Shown: positions 34,626 through 47,485 of the stretch, piece by piece
Layout: each line of letters starts with the position of its first letter
Position numbering within the stretch: position 1 is the stretch's first letter
NCBI RefSeq assembly: GCF_016808335.1
Contig: NC_053142.1
Location: 44,373,674 to 44,437,673 of the forward strand
DNA length: 64,000 nt
Direction of reading: 5' to 3'
Source: Panicum virgatum
Taxonomy: Eukaryota > Streptophyta > Magnoliopsida > Poales > Poaceae
Notes under the pieces: generated by a model
What the model was told of the DNA's origin: nothing
The model's database searches: none
What the model saw: the letters and a program-made list of their open reading frames with translations, nothing else
Position numbers and translations under genes: made by a program

Positions 34626-34863
34626 TCTGTCTTTTTTTAGACTAGTAAGGCGCACATGTGTTATATTTATAAAAAATATAATAGATAATATTTTTATATT
34701 TATATTAAAGATATATTTATATACATGCAACAAAGGATGTATTTAAAAAATGACCTGCCAGGAGCAAAATTCTATAAACAATTCAATATAAGCATTCCCA
34801 AGTACATTTACAGTTGCACATATTTCATTGAACCCAAGCTTCTTAGGTCACATAACCTACTAA

Positions 34864-35397
34864 GGGCAGTCCCAACGCGATGATTAGGATAGTTTCTATC
34901 CTTGCCACGTACTCCCTCCTTCCCTGTTTATAAGGCATACACGTATATCAAGATTCAAACCTTGTCATCTTTGACCAATAATTTGACTATTAAATTTTTA
35001 TTTTTATAATGCAAATTTCATATGATTGGATTCATAATCAAATATATTTTACAATGATTATAAGTTTATAATCAAAAGTGATATAATATATGATAAATAA
35101 ATGGTCAAAGTGTTGTTTAGAAGACCGTGTCATGTTCCACCATGCCTTATAAACGGGGAAGGAGGGAGTATTCATTTTAACGATGTGGCATGGGTAATAA
35201 TGAGGAGAGAGGAAGAAACGGTTTCTCCTGTGAGAAACGCGTGACAGCTCGAGCGAGCCCGCTGCGCTATCCGCTGCGCACGCTGCGCTAGAATTGATTA
35301 CGGGCCCACGTGAAGACTTGATGCGTTGTGCGTTGCAGTTTCTAGTGAGGTGTATTGCTGATATGGCAGCTATGGAAACTGGTGGTTGGGACTGCCC
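34864..35397. mobile_element. Tourist-like MITE carrying a nested Stowaway
   Basis: Perfect 13 bp inverted ends (GGGCAGTCCCAAC) and a TAA duplication (34861-34863 and 35398-35400) fit PIF/Harbinger. The element is split by the Stowaway at 34912-35168. Confidence 0.85.
34912..35168. mobile_element. Stowaway-like MITE (nested)
   Basis: A 257 bp element with CTCCCTCCTTCCC ends flanked by TA, the Tc1/mariner (Stowaway) signature of grasses. It inserted into the MITE at 34864-35397. Confidence 0.88.
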
Positions 35398-35400
35398 TAA

Positions 35401-37050
35401 GAGTTCCCGGAACCGGATCAGCTGACGTTGGGGCTGCTGACATTGAGTCACTGCCAGCGGGCCCCAGCGCTAGTGGGCCCCACATGCAGTGGCTCAAAGT
35501 CAGCCACCCAACTGCAGCGGATCTCAATCCAGAGTTCCCACCCTCTGTATTCGGAGCACACACCATTTTAATTTATTAATGGTCTGCTAGTTTGCTATGA
35601 TGCTTTAATTGTGTGGCCAATGAAAACAAAAAAAATATGAAGAATCTCGGTCAATATGGTAGTAAACCAAAATATATAGTAATATAAATATTATATTGTT
35701 TATTATTATTAAATAGATTAAATTGTTCAACTCATGCAAGCATGTAGTATTAAGGGAAATTACTACCCTTATATCTTGAGGAAACAGATCAACAATTGAA
35801 ATAAAGAACTATTAAAATGCTCCACAATAAAACATGGCAAAACAATGAATGCTGAATGTATATTACATCGTGCCATTGATGCAAGCTTCCAAGTCTAGAT
35901 CATGATGAGCACGAACACAAATGGAAGCTCCTCTCTCTTCATTAGATCTCTTGCGCCCCCTGCTTCAAGATAACCTCAGTAGAAGGGCACATCTCAGCAC
36001 TGGGAAGAGATGTAGTTACCTACAGCTTCACCTTTTCCAATATGATTAATTGCATTCAGGATGCACAAGGTCCTGGTAGCACAAGCATTTCGATTGAGTA
36101 ATTTATCTTTTACTTCCTTAAAACCTAGCATTATATGAATAAACCGAGAGCACGTGTTGCATTCACAGCATATATTATTTGTTCAAACATTGCAAGAGCT
36201 ATTTAGCTTAAAGAACTTACTGAAAGGATACATGATGAGAAAGCAGTAGCACGTTTCCTCTTTTGAAGTATGTTAACAATTCCAATTGTGGAGATGTACA
36301 TACCATTCCTTTGTAAGGAAAAATGTAAAAATTATAGCTTATACTTACTGAGCAGCAGCAATCTTTCAGAAGAGCTGGAGATTCAGTTGCTCAGACACAT
36401 GGTTTTATTATTCTGGCCAAACATATCCTTAACAAAATATTTTGAAATTCAGTTTCTGGATGAAAAATACCAAATCGCTGGTTCAGTTTGTACACATGCA
36501 AGGAAATAATAAACCATTAAATTAATCAGAAGGGGATATATTGTTGCACAATATATATGATCCAATACGATTGCTAGAAAGAAAAGAAATAAATGATTGG
36601 TAAATTAGGATATGATGTACTGCTCTAAATAATACTCTACACTTTCTTTTTAAAAACAAGAAGGACTTACTTCTTCACCTCTGATTGCACTTACATCCTC
36701 GGTAGAAGGCAATAAAGACAGGTTCCACAAATATAGAATGCAAATAACTGTGTGTAATTTTTCTTATTTTTTGAGCTAAATCTTTCAACTAGTTCGTTTC
36801 ATAACTAAAGGCTTCTTACCCATGATCATACCCACCTGAATCCTGGTTGTTTTTTAGCTTCTATCTTGTTACTCCAAAAATCCACATGCATTTAGTTACA
36901 AAATCCTGTCCGATGGCAAAAATTATCAAGACAACATGTAAGATGATCATTGCAGGCATTTTATCAAGCATGTGGTGAGCATGAATGCAGTAGGCGGCGG
37001 CAGGGATGGAATGAACTGAATACAGCTAGCTGCAGCTTACCCACGAATTG
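35401..37050. other. Low-GC region without a supported gene
   Basis: No long ORF or recognised domain. Short minus-strand open stretches with plausible splice signals occur at about 35990-36110 and 36205-36290, but no consistent spliced frame was obtained and no family was recognised. Confidence 0.35.
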
Positions 37051-37889
37051 GGAGGCGTTCAGGTGTCCCCACCAAACGTCACTCCAGCGAAGAAGAGGAG
37101 GAGAACCAGTGCTTTAGCCGGAGCACCTCAAGGCCATTTCAGTGGTTCAGCATTAGGGCCGTGGCATTGGATGCACAAAGGCGGAGGCTTCCGTTCCTTC
37201 GCCGAGGGAGGGAGCAGCAGGGGAAGCCTGATAACACTTTTATTACATCATATGGTACATCACCGTACAACTCTACGCGGAAGTGGGCAGTGAAGCGCCA
37301 CTATCGCGAGGATAACAACTAACACCCACACAACGATATTAACTACGAAGAGGGGGTCATCAGGGGCTTGCTCCATACGGAACTTCCTGCGGGTGACCCT
37401 ATCCACAGGCAAGATTGGGTGCAGGACGGAACCTCTACTCAACATCTTCGGGGACGAAGTCTGGATCTTTCTCTGTAAAAATTAAGAATAGGGTGAGTAC
37501 AAACGTACTCAGTAAGTCCAACCACACCCACAGGGGGGGTGTACAATAGAATATAATGCACAGGGTAAATCAAGGATGAGGCTAGGGTTTTATTTGCGGA
37601 AAGCTAATTTTGATGCAGGGGTTCATTTGAAAGAAAGGATTTTCAAAGCAAGTTTTCTTGTACCAAGTATCACGTAGTGTTGATCCACACAGGATCCCAG
37701 TTTTAAGTTGCTACCGGACTCCTCATCCGCCGTAGCACACGGCACAACTGCCGGACACTTTTCCGAAAACAACTCATGCCAACCCGTCCATTCCCAGAAG
37801 AAACACTAGTTATGTGACCACACCGTAACTCGCCCAGTACCGTGGGCACAGCTATTCAAATAGATTTTCACTCTGCAGAGGTGTGCAAC

Positions 37890-39303
37890 TGTAAGGATCA
37901 CCGGGGTGTCCGACCCTAGAGGGGGAGGGGGTGAATAGGGTCGCTAATCGCTTTCTATCCTAGGGCTCAATCTATTTGCATAAGATAAACCTAACACGTC
38001 CTACACATGCTAGTTATGACTAAGGTTTATCTATGCTACTCTCTACTTACCCCTAAAAGACTTGCAACCTATAGCCAATCCTAATCAAACTAACTAGGAA
38101 AGTAAAGGCACACAAGATAAAGTAAATGCGGAAACATAATATGGTAAGTAAAGAGGTAAGTGCAAGAGGGATGCAAACTCCCGAGTAGACACGGTCATGT
38201 AACGTGGTTCGGCACAAACGCCTACGTCCACGGGACACCGAGGCTCTTCCGATCACCGTCTTGCACTACACCACCAAGGCGATGCCGGCAAGCAAAGGCA
38301 AGTGCTCACAAGACACCGAGTCTCGTGCACCGCCACCGTCTCTCTCGGTCACCCAGCCGAAATCTACTACGGAGCTTCTCCACCAAGAAGGGGGTCTCCT
38401 CTTCCCCCTCACAAAGTGTCGTTGCCACTCCACACCAAGTCGGAGGGTCACACGACGGATCACAAGATGCTTGCCGCAGCAAGACTTCTCTCAAGCTTGT
38501 TCTCTCAAGAGTTAAGCCTAAACAAGCACTAAGCACTCTCACAAGTGTGCTTAAGCCTATATGATGTACAATGATGTTCTATGGTGGTTGGAGGTGTTCT
38601 TCAAATGTCTTATGCTTCCTTAGTCTCCAGCACTCTCAAATGAGCCGTGGGGTGGCATATATATAGCCCACACACCCCAAACTAGCCGTTGGAAAAAGGC
38701 TGACAAAAAACGCTATCACCGGTTAAACCTATGCTCCCGTTTTTGTCATCACCGGTTTAACCGGTGAGTGCATTTCACAACTAGCCGTTATACTTCAACG
38801 GCTACCTCAATCGACCGACGTAATCAACCGATGCAGCATCGGTTTAACCGATGAGTGTAGTTACTGAAAAACAAACTCTCTGGACAACTGCACCGACGTT
38901 CACCAATATCTAGCATCGGTTTAACCGGTGTATAGATTTTGCCTCAGCTACTGAGTTCATTGCACCGACATATTCAACTTTCCTGGCATCGGTTCAACCG
39001 GTGTTACCAAAACTCCCAGACGTGCTCCAAGTCAATGCACCGACATATGTAAATTTCTTAGCGTCGGTTCAACCGGTGATACTAAAATATCTCTGTCTTG
39101 ATTGTTTTGACTTTGTTTCTTCACGGTCTTTTCAATCTTCGAATCCTTCGGGTCTAGCTACGCCTATCTTCTCTTTGTCATCACTTGAACCTAAAAGCCT
39201 GAGAATGGTCATCTTAACAATCATATTAGTCCAAGTGTTGTGTGTGTCATCAATCGCCAAAACATTATATTGAAATATAGCATGAGAGGCCATTTTCGCT
39301 ACA
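37890..39303. mobile_element. Solo LTR (1.41 kb), nested
   Basis: Begins TGTAAGGATCACCGGGG and ends TTTTCGCTACA, flanked by perfect GCAAC duplications (37885-37889 and 39304-39308). There is no internal coding region, primer site or second LTR, so a solo LTR is the simplest reading. It interrupts the gypsy-type LTR, whose sequence continues cleanly across the duplication (GTGTGCAAC / CAACTTTACCCACAAG). Confidence 0.8.
38745..39085. repeat. Diverged tandem units with CATCGGTTTAACCGGTG
   Basis: Five or so copies of a 60-80 bp unit, each carrying (A)TCGGTT(T/C)AACCGGTG and most also TGCACCGAC, lie within the solo LTR. The core is a near-palindrome. Confidence 0.7.
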
Positions 39304-40475
39304 GCAACTTTACCCACAAGCGGGGTACCACAGCACGATCACCGTAGTATCGGTGTAGATCCCAATAAAGCCATTACCCATCTTAGCTAGACCTGACTAG
39401 CCATCACGGTATCCACCAAGGGGTCATTGACCTATCACAGAGGTTTTAACTGGGGCATAAGTCACACAGAGCTAATCCCTTCTCCTTGATCACCCATTGC
39501 TCTCAGCCCTCCTGATGGCTATCAGACTAACTAGTGGGGTTTATGCTAAGTCGTTGCCCATTCAACGGTCGAGTGGTTTGCACGATAGTGGAGTTAGGTG
39601 AGATGACACACCAACTCGGTCCTTAATTATGACAAGATGGATATCTCCCTTCCTTGCTCAACCACACAGGCACGAGCAAACCATTTGGCAAATCACACAG
39701 AAGTGCCATCCATCCTGTCTAAACTTATCTTTCAAAAATTCCGCATTTTTCCCTTCCCACACACTCACGCATTTTCTTTTTATTAAACAAGTTGTATCGT
39801 GTTTAAGGTCCTAAACGCTCTAGCAGCGATTAACGTCCAAACAAATCATATTCAGATATTAATCTAGGTTGTCAAGGAATGGTTATAACAAATCAAGGGG
39901 TGGCTATCCAACCATGTTTTCAGCAGGCAAAACATATGCAATTTTATAAAATAGGCTAATAGGTTGTTTTTATAAAAACTAGGACAAAATATGCATCAAA
40001 GGGCGGGATTGAACTTGCCGTCTTCAAAGCCTTCCGGGGAGTCCTGATCGAGGCGCTGCCCTTTGGGTTCAGGATCGTGAAACTGGTCCTCGTTCACTTG
40101 CTCGCAGTACTGCTCGTCGATGGGCTCTCCCTCATTCACACCGTGATCTATGACGTATACAAACAAACACACAATTCATAAACAGAAATAAAGGTTTTAT
40201 CGTTGAGCTTGAATTGGAAACAATTAAGATATGGAGATAGGAGTAATATTTTTGGGCGGTTCCCTAATGGCATGGCCAAAATTATGTTAGGATTGGCGTG
40301 GTAAAGTTTCAGGTCGATCGGAGATTGTTTGGTGCATAAAATAATAGGTCAGAGAGGGGTTTAGGGTTAAATAAGGATCCAGGGACTTGTTCGTAATTAT
40401 TTTTGAGATAACAGGGGAAAGAGAGAGGGTGCCACGGGAAGTCGATCCCCGGCCGCAACTCGAGCGGAGGTGGCC

Positions 40476-43400
40476 TGAAACAGACCGGGTTCCCGAAAGG
40501 TGAACCCGAGCCTCTGTATCGTCGTGATAGTCCCTGGATTAGTAGCTATCACATACAGAACTCATTTCAATTGAATATCACAGATATAACTCACGTTTAC
40601 AACATCACATGGGTTTATTTATTACATAATCCAAAGGATTGTAATACGAATCTCAGAGTACAAGCCCCTTAGGCTAAAAGAAAACAAACAGAAAGCGGAA
40701 ACGATATCTAGTCTTCTGGGCAAACTTCATCTTCACGAATCCTCTCCACAGGAAGCTCGGAGTGTAGCTCGGGCCATCCTTCACATCATCTTCCTTTGTC
40801 ATCCTGTCGACTCCTTCACTCGGATCCTGCATCTATCAGGCTATCCCCAAGGATGGGATAGGTTCACGTCACCATCCGTATGCAAGCTTTATTGTGGATG
40901 CAAATGGTAAAAAGATAATGCCAAGGATAGGCTATGTCTTTCTATGCAAGCAGTATATGTATAAGTCATCCAAAACACCTCTCAACACGGGCAGCTCCGG
41001 CAACCCGGACTCCCGGTCTCCTATCTTCCACTACAACTGCCTCAACCCTGTTTCGGTGCGGGAACTCCCTCTCCCCGCACCTCAGCTGCTATCCGAGCAG
41101 GAAAAGTAGTACTAGAGGGAGGTAGAAAAGTATATGTGGTTCTAACTACAGTGTGGTGCCAGATCCAGAGTTGCACATGACCGAGTACGCGGCTATACGT
41201 ATAGTTTTCACCCTGCAGGGGTTGTACACCTGTACCCACTCTCCCCGTCACCAGCCGACCCGTCGACCGACTGACTCCGAGGCACCAGTCAACGAAACTA
41301 ACGGCTACGACACCATCCTACTCCTGGTCTAGGGTGCGTCCTCCCGCAGTAGGTCGCTCGGGGCTGTGAAGCTATCTAGAATGGAATCTCCATGGATCCT
41401 GCGATCGGGGGCGATAGGGTCCTGCCCTCTCCCCCTGACACTGAAACACTATCCTCCTGCAGTAATGGTGCCGCGCATAGCTAGCTCGGGCTGGGTCCCC
41501 CCTCATAAAGGATAAGTGGTGTGCACATTTGACATAGTTCCGTCACTAGGGCCACAAAGTCAAGTCCTTCATCCAGCTGAGGCGAGCGTCTTCGTCCAAA
41601 GTTAGCATCCCGTCAACACGGTTTGCAATTGATACCCATTACAGGTATCTCCTCCATAACTACACCTCTACTATGTTCCCACAGGTCTAGCACCCACCAC
41701 AGGTGCCCGTCACCCATTATAGGTGCTCACAGGATCGTGCCCAACACACAATCCCCGGCTCTCGATCCGAAGATCAGAGAAAGGGGTCCGCTCGCCCCCG
41801 CTGTAACCTAATCACCAACTCCCATATATGTGGAGGCAACTTCCAGCAAGCAAGGACTATCATATCATATATTCCCCATACCCCAAATCTCACTCATAGT
41901 AGCAATAGCATACAACAAAACACATCTAAGCATGGGAAACAAGGAATATGGTAAATAAATGGCCATGCAAGCTCATCTCATCACACTCAATTTGGGAGCG
42001 TAGCGTATCTAGCAAGCAATGCCTAATAGGTATTCAATCTCGAATGGGTGTGAATCTGATAGGTCTTCGTAGTCTTCTTGGTCCTCCGGGGGCTTCTGGT
42101 CTCCGGGTACGTCCTTCCGGGTCCTCCGGGTGTCGAGGTAGTCCATCTGGATCTTCTGGTCGTCCGGGACGTCGGTCAACTCCTCCACATCGGGACCTAA
42201 TCGTAATTACGTATAAGTACAGGGGCCAAAGTGCAAGAATGCACAAAACAGGCTCAAAAGGGATCCAACTCACAACAAAACCTATTCTAACACGTAGATC
42301 ATGATTTTAGAAGAATTATGAAACTGGTTTCATATTTTTCGGAGCTCCGGTTGAATTACTGTGAATTTTCTACGGTTAAAGCATTTTCTGGAATTAATAA
42401 ATGATTATCGAAAAAGGAAAAACACAGAGGTGACACGTGGCAACACCAGAGCGTGCCACGTGGCATGATGACATCAGCACGATGTCACCTGGGGGTCAGC
42501 TCTGCTGACGTCAGCAGTGGGCCCTGCTGACGTCAGCATTGACCAAGTCAACATTGACCATTGACTGGTCAACCGGGTCAGTGGGGGTCCGCATGTCAGT
42601 GGTCCCACAGGTCAGCCTCTCACTAGACACTTACAAGTGGGACCCGCGTGTAAGGTCAGGTTAAAAGACAAGAAAAGAAAAGAAAAAGGGAAACTTGGTT
42701 CTGGGCTCAAAGGAGATAGCAGGCCGGCTCCTTAGCCCAACAGGCTCGGCTCAGATAAGCGGGTCGGCTCGGGAACTTGGCCCAACAACTTGGCTCGGCT
42801 CGGCTCGGTTAGACGGTCTGGCTTGGGTCGTCGGCTTGCAGGCCGGCTCGGCTCACTGGCGGCTTGGTAGGCTGATTCGGCGTCGGCTTGGCGGACTGGG
42901 CCGGCGGGGCGACGACGGCCCGTTTCCTCCTTCCTTCTTCTTCTTTGCCTCCTCTGCTTCCTTCCGCCGGTGGATAGGTCCGCCGGGCTCCAGCGGCGGC
43001 GATGCAGCGGCTTCGAGTCGTCGGCGAGGCGGAGATGTGGTCCCACGGTGGAGGCGCAACTGGTCAAGGCAGAGCGGGGCAAGACGGCGACGATTCGAGC
43101 AGAGGTCCCCAACGGGCTTCGCGGCGGTGGAGTGCAGCCTACATTGGCGGCGATGGGATCCGGTGGCGCGTCGACGACGGCGGCGTCATGTGCGGGGCTC
43201 CATCTTCAGGCGTCCTCATCCCCTCCTCCCTGGCTCCTGGTCTTCCTGTGGCGGCGACCGACGATGGCTCTCCGGCGGGGCAGAGGTCTGGCGGATAGGA
43301 CAACGGCGGCGGTGTGGTGGAGGATGACCGCGGCAAGGTTGAAGGCGAAGCCGTCCCGCTTGCCAGGTTGTGGAACACGTGGTCGAGGGCCAAAAACACG

Positions 43401-45122
43401 GCCTGGAGACGAGGCTAGGGCACACGCGCGTGGGCACTTGGAAAGCCAAGGCCACCGCGGCGGCGCACAAGGCCGGCGATGGCGGAGCTCGCCGTGGCGT
43501 TCCAAAGGCAACACCCCAGGCTTGCTCGGGGGTGGGCCGCGCGCGCATGTGCTTATGCGCGGGCACCGGGTTCCCAGGGCCGCGACATGGCCCTGCCGAG
43601 CGAGCTCGGCACGGCGATACGGGGGCAACGCGATGGTGGCGGTCCGGTTTGGCTTCAAGGTGTGGTGAGGACGGGGACTCGGGTGTGCGCGCTCACGGCG
43701 AGACGTGGCGAAGGAGGCTCAAGACGCACAACGGCGAGAACGCGCGCGTGGGTGCATCCCAGGTGCTGTGGGAGCCAAAGGCTCGGTCTCTGGCCAGTGC
43801 TTGCGTGTGTACGACCGTGTGTGCGCCAGGGCAGGGGCACGGGTGCGTGATCGTGTGTGCGTGCTCAAGGGGCCTGGCGAGCGTGCGCGGTCTCCATGCC
43901 GCAACGCCGTGATGTAGCGACGACAGCGGGGCACGGCGCGGACACAGTTCAAGGGCGGCTCGGGACAAAGTAGGCACAAACGAGGCAGAACGGTGGCGAG
44001 GCGAGGCCCTCACCGGACAGCAGAAAGGATCGGTGAGCAGAGAGGACGGCGCTCACCGGCGGGCTCGAGGTAGACGAAGGCGAGGCCGTGGAGAGGTGGC
44101 ACAGGGATGAGGCAAAGACGTGCAGGGAGAGCCGCAACGGCGACGTGGTCGAACAGGCGCAGGCTCGGCGTCGATGTCCTCCGGCGGCGGCGCTCCGGCT
44201 CCTCCTTGGTGGGGCTGGTGTCGCGTCCTCCTCTTCCCTTGGCCCGGCGGCGTTGAATCCCAGCGGTGGTGGCGTTCCACGGCCGCGGTTCCTTCCTTCT
44301 TCTTCTTCTCTCCCTCTCCTCTTTCTCCATTCTGGCGGCTGGTGGCGGCGGACCAGGGAAAAGCACTTGGGCTCTAGGGTTTGGGCGGAGGCTGTGGGTT
44401 TTATAGGCGGGTCGGCTAGGGTTCTGGGCTTGGCGTGGGGTGCTCCGAGGCGCGGACGCCGAGGATCGACGGAGGTGGCTTGGGGGCGCGGGCAGGGCAT
44501 GTGGCGTGCATCGCGCGGTTGGATGCTCGCAATGCTAGGGTTCCAAGCGCGTGCAAAGGCGGTCAAGAGCGGCTGGCCGACAGCAGGAGGCGCGCGGCAG
44601 GCGGTGACGCGAGCAGGCAGTGCCGGCGTGAGAGGCGAAGGGCGCGGGCGGTCAAAAGTGATAAAGGCCCTGGGTTCGGGCTGGTTAGCGGGCTCGTCCG
44701 GTTTGGGGTCAGGGCTAGGATAGGTTAGCGGGTTAGGGTTAGAGATGGTTAGCGGGTTATTAGAGGTTAGAGCTCGGATTTAATTTGAATGGCTCAATTC
44801 AAATTAAATCCCACACAAGTGTTAGCGTTTGAAATTAAATTGAGGGGCACACCTCGATTTAATTTCCACACAATTTCACCCAATAAAATAAATCCAAAAC
44901 CAAATCGAATTAAACAAGGTAGAGCCAAATAAAATCCAATAACTCCAAATATTCTCACACTAGCAATACATTATCCTTAATTATATTAGAAATTTTTAAT
45001 TACTAGGATTTTTGAGAAGGCAGAAATCCTACTTAAGTTGATATTTACAGCATTGCCACGAAAAATTTTGAAATTCGCATTTTTCGACTTTATAACATTC
45101 CGGAAAAATCTAGGATGTTACA
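40476..45122 (-). mobile_element. Giant solo LTR (4.65 kb), gypsy-type, nested
   Basis: On the minus strand it begins TGTAACATCCTAG at 45122 and ends CTGTTTCA at 40476. It is flanked by perfect TGGCC duplications (40471-40475 and 45123-45127). No gag or pol and no second LTR are present. A TATA box (minus, 44399-44405) precedes GC-rich leader-like sequence. The overlapping long ORFs at about 42.7-44.7 kb run in all frames and have no domain. The element inserted into a related LTR (37220-46254), as shown by sequence resuming on both sides. Confidence 0.8.
44399..44405 (-). promoter_or_regulatory. TATA box of the giant solo LTR
   Basis: TATAAAA on the minus strand in the context CCGCCTATAAAACCC, about 720 bp into the LTR, followed by an AAACCCTAG-rich leader typical of grass LTR transcripts. 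Confidence 0.5.
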
Positions 45123-45370
45123 TGGCCCGAGGGAGCTTGGCCACGGCGGCGGGCGGCTGAGAGCGTGGAGGCGGCGCTGCAAGGCTCGACGGCGGCCCGG
45201 AGCTGGCGAAAAAAGGGGAGGGGACCTCGGGGGTTCTATTGCGCCCCTTACCTTGGACAGGGGTGGCGCAAGGAGGCGGCTATGGTGGACGGTGGCGGCG
45301 TTGGGAGCTCGGGAGGAGGCTGTGCGGCAGTGGAGGTGGCTGTGGACCTCGGAGGCGAGGTGGAAGGCCT

Positions 45371-45377
45371 ACTTATA
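45371..45377 (-). promoter_or_regulatory. TATA-like box of the outer gypsy-type LTR
   Basis: TATAAGT on the minus strand (ACCTATAAGTAGGCC), about 880 bp from the LTR start at 46254. This is the same relative layout as in the nested giant LTR. Confidence 0.4.
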
Positions 45378-46254
45378 GGTGTCGCAAGGCGGTGGAGCTT
45401 GGCGGGGCGTGGGTGGAGTCCGACGAGCGGTGCAGGGCGCCTTTAATGGCGTTTGGTGTCGCGACGCGGCAGCGGCGCGATTTGCGGCGGCGACGCGATG
45501 GCTCGGGCAGGGAGGATGCGCAGGGAAGGACGAGCACGTGGAGGGGCCGGCTGCTTGTCTCGCATCGAGTTGCGCGGCTCGAGCGGCGAGGTGGGGCGCT
45601 GAGCGGCCGGCGGCATTGCTGCGCGCGGGCTGTGCGGCTTGGGCGGCGAGGCGGTGGTGCTTGTGCGGTCGGTGGGCGGCACGGCGAGCGGCGCGGCCGC
45701 GTGGAACGCGTGTTTCACCCAGGCTTGTGTGCGTGCGGCGCGTGGACGCGACGGGACGAGTCGGCGGCGAGCGAGCGGCGCAGACGCGTGATGCGCGTGC
45801 GCACGCGCGGGCGGGGCGCGCGTCGAGGTGGCGAGGGGGCTCGGCGTGCGCTGTGGCGTCGGGCCAGACGAGCAGAGGCGCGTGCACGCGCGCGTGGTCG
45901 GGAGAGGGGGAGCGGCCGGTGGCGGGCCGAGCGGTGCTCGGGGGCGCGCGACAGAGGAGAGGGAGGAAGGAGAGAGAGAAGGGGAGGAAAAAGAAAAGAG
46001 AAAGGAAATGGAAGAAGAAAAAGAGAAAGAGAGAGAGAGAGAGAAAGAGAGAGATTCGCGGTGGCGACCGCGGCCAGACGCGCACGCGCGCCGGTCGGGC
46101 GTGACGCGCGGGACAAGGGTGAACAGGGAGACGGACGACGAAAGTTTTTGGGAAGGTATTAGGGTTTAGGGTTAATTGAGCTCAACGATGAAAAAGAATT
46201 TTGGAAATTATTTTTAGCGTGTGATTTATTTGATAAATTTTTCGGGATGTCACA

Positions 46255-47485
46255 CTTTCGCTTTCCAACGATGATGGCGCTGCGTTCACCGGAGCCGCCG
46301 TCATTCTCTGCCTATGAAAATTGGGGAAACCGGCCCGACCGCCTCGTCCAGTGGCCGCAGCCACCACCGAAGCGATGTGAGTGGAAGGAGAGGAGGACCA
46401 GCCCTCTCGCAGACGCCACCTCTGCTGCTCCGCTTCCGGCTCCGCGTACGTGCTCACACTTCGACAATGGGAAATAGCAAGGAACAATACGTGGAGAGCA
46501 ACGGGATGGGGAGGGTGGGCCGGCTGCGTGATGCAGATGGGTGAAGGTGATCAGGCAAAGCGTACTTGGCGAGCGGGATTGAACGCGGGTACAGCGGGCA
46601 GGTGTGCGGAGGCGCAGTGAAATCGTGATGGGGACGAGCACCTGACCTGCGTTATAGCCGCCGGTGCGGTTCCCCCGGCTTCACGCCGTGCACGGTGATG
46701 CAGCTCGCCTGGCTTGCGCGGCGCGGCCTTGTAGCCGCCGCCGGGGAAGTCTGGCCTGCGCCCGCAGCTGAGGCCACAGACGGGGACGGCCGCAGCTCGC
46801 CTGGCTGCGCGGCCCGGCCCCGGAGCCGCCGCTTTGATGTGAATGGGAGGGTGGGGGAGCACGACGCGGATGGAAGTGGATGGAGGGGAGGCGGCGGAAT
46901 CTCGCGGACGAGGAGCAGGAAGCAGCAGATGGAGATAGTTGTGCAGGAAAAAGGGATGTGGGCGCTGTGGCGCATGGAAGGGGAAGGGGAAGGAAAGGGA
47001 CGCTTGATTGGCGGGACAGGCGCGGTCCTCACCGGCGGGATCAGAGTTGGGTACGCGGGCAGGTAAGAAATTTGCAGGGTGAGAAAAGTAGCGGCAGAAA
47101 GGCAGAAACATTTTGCAGCCTACTGTTTTTTCTTCTCCCACAAAACTTTCTCCCAGTTTGCTACTGCCAGGTGGGGCTCTTGTGAGGGGGTACATAGATA
47201 TTTTTTAGGTGAAAAATATTTTTAATTGTTTTGGTTCTTTATAGTGAGTGTAGATTATGGGCTTTCTGTTTATTGTTGTGTTCGCTTGTCAGCCTAGAAC
47301 CCGTGTAGGATGATGGGATGAACACGGCTTGAGTCCAATGTGTTTGCCTGTGTTCGTATGCATACAAACGGGCCAAAAGAGAAAAGGAACCCAACGGCCC
47401 AATGCTGCACGAATGCAGAAGTCCAGCTGTCTCTGTCTCTTCTCTATCAACTAACGTTTAGGGAAATTGGCCCCTCTGTCTCTTA
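46255..47485. other. GC-rich region of unknown nature
   Basis: It follows the outer gypsy-type LTR. A plus-strand open frame at 46271-46477 begins MMALRSPEPPSFSAYENWG but has no recognised domain, and the GC-rich part to 47060 is open in several frames on both strands. It may be a gene 5' region displaced by the LTR. No gene is called. Confidence 0.35.

Larger units (their letters stand above)
37220..46254 (-). mobile_element. Gypsy-type long LTR (host of two nested solo LTRs), left end approximate
   Basis: On the minus strand this starts TGTGACATCCCG at 46254, a typical start of grass gypsy LTRs. It continues to 45123, resumes at 40475-39304, and again below 37890 to an unresolved end near 37050-37230. 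The two gaps are the solo LTRs at 40476-45122 and 37890-39303. Without them about 3 kb of LTR-like, non-coding sequence remains, with a minus-strand TATA box at 45371-45377. No gag or pol is found, so it is a solo LTR or a fragment. Confidence 0.65.

Noticed and set aside
35990..36790. Possible minus-strand exons (ending near CILNAINHIGKGEAVG, and another with QKRKRATAFSS)
   Set aside because: Splice signals are plausible but no continuous frame was found across them and no family was recognised.
45239..46162. Long plus-strand ORF of ~300 codons and overlapping ORFs at 42.7-46.1 kb
   Set aside because: The sequence is GC-rich and open in several frames on both strands, Arg/Gly-rich with no domain, and lies inside LTR sequence bounded by target duplications.
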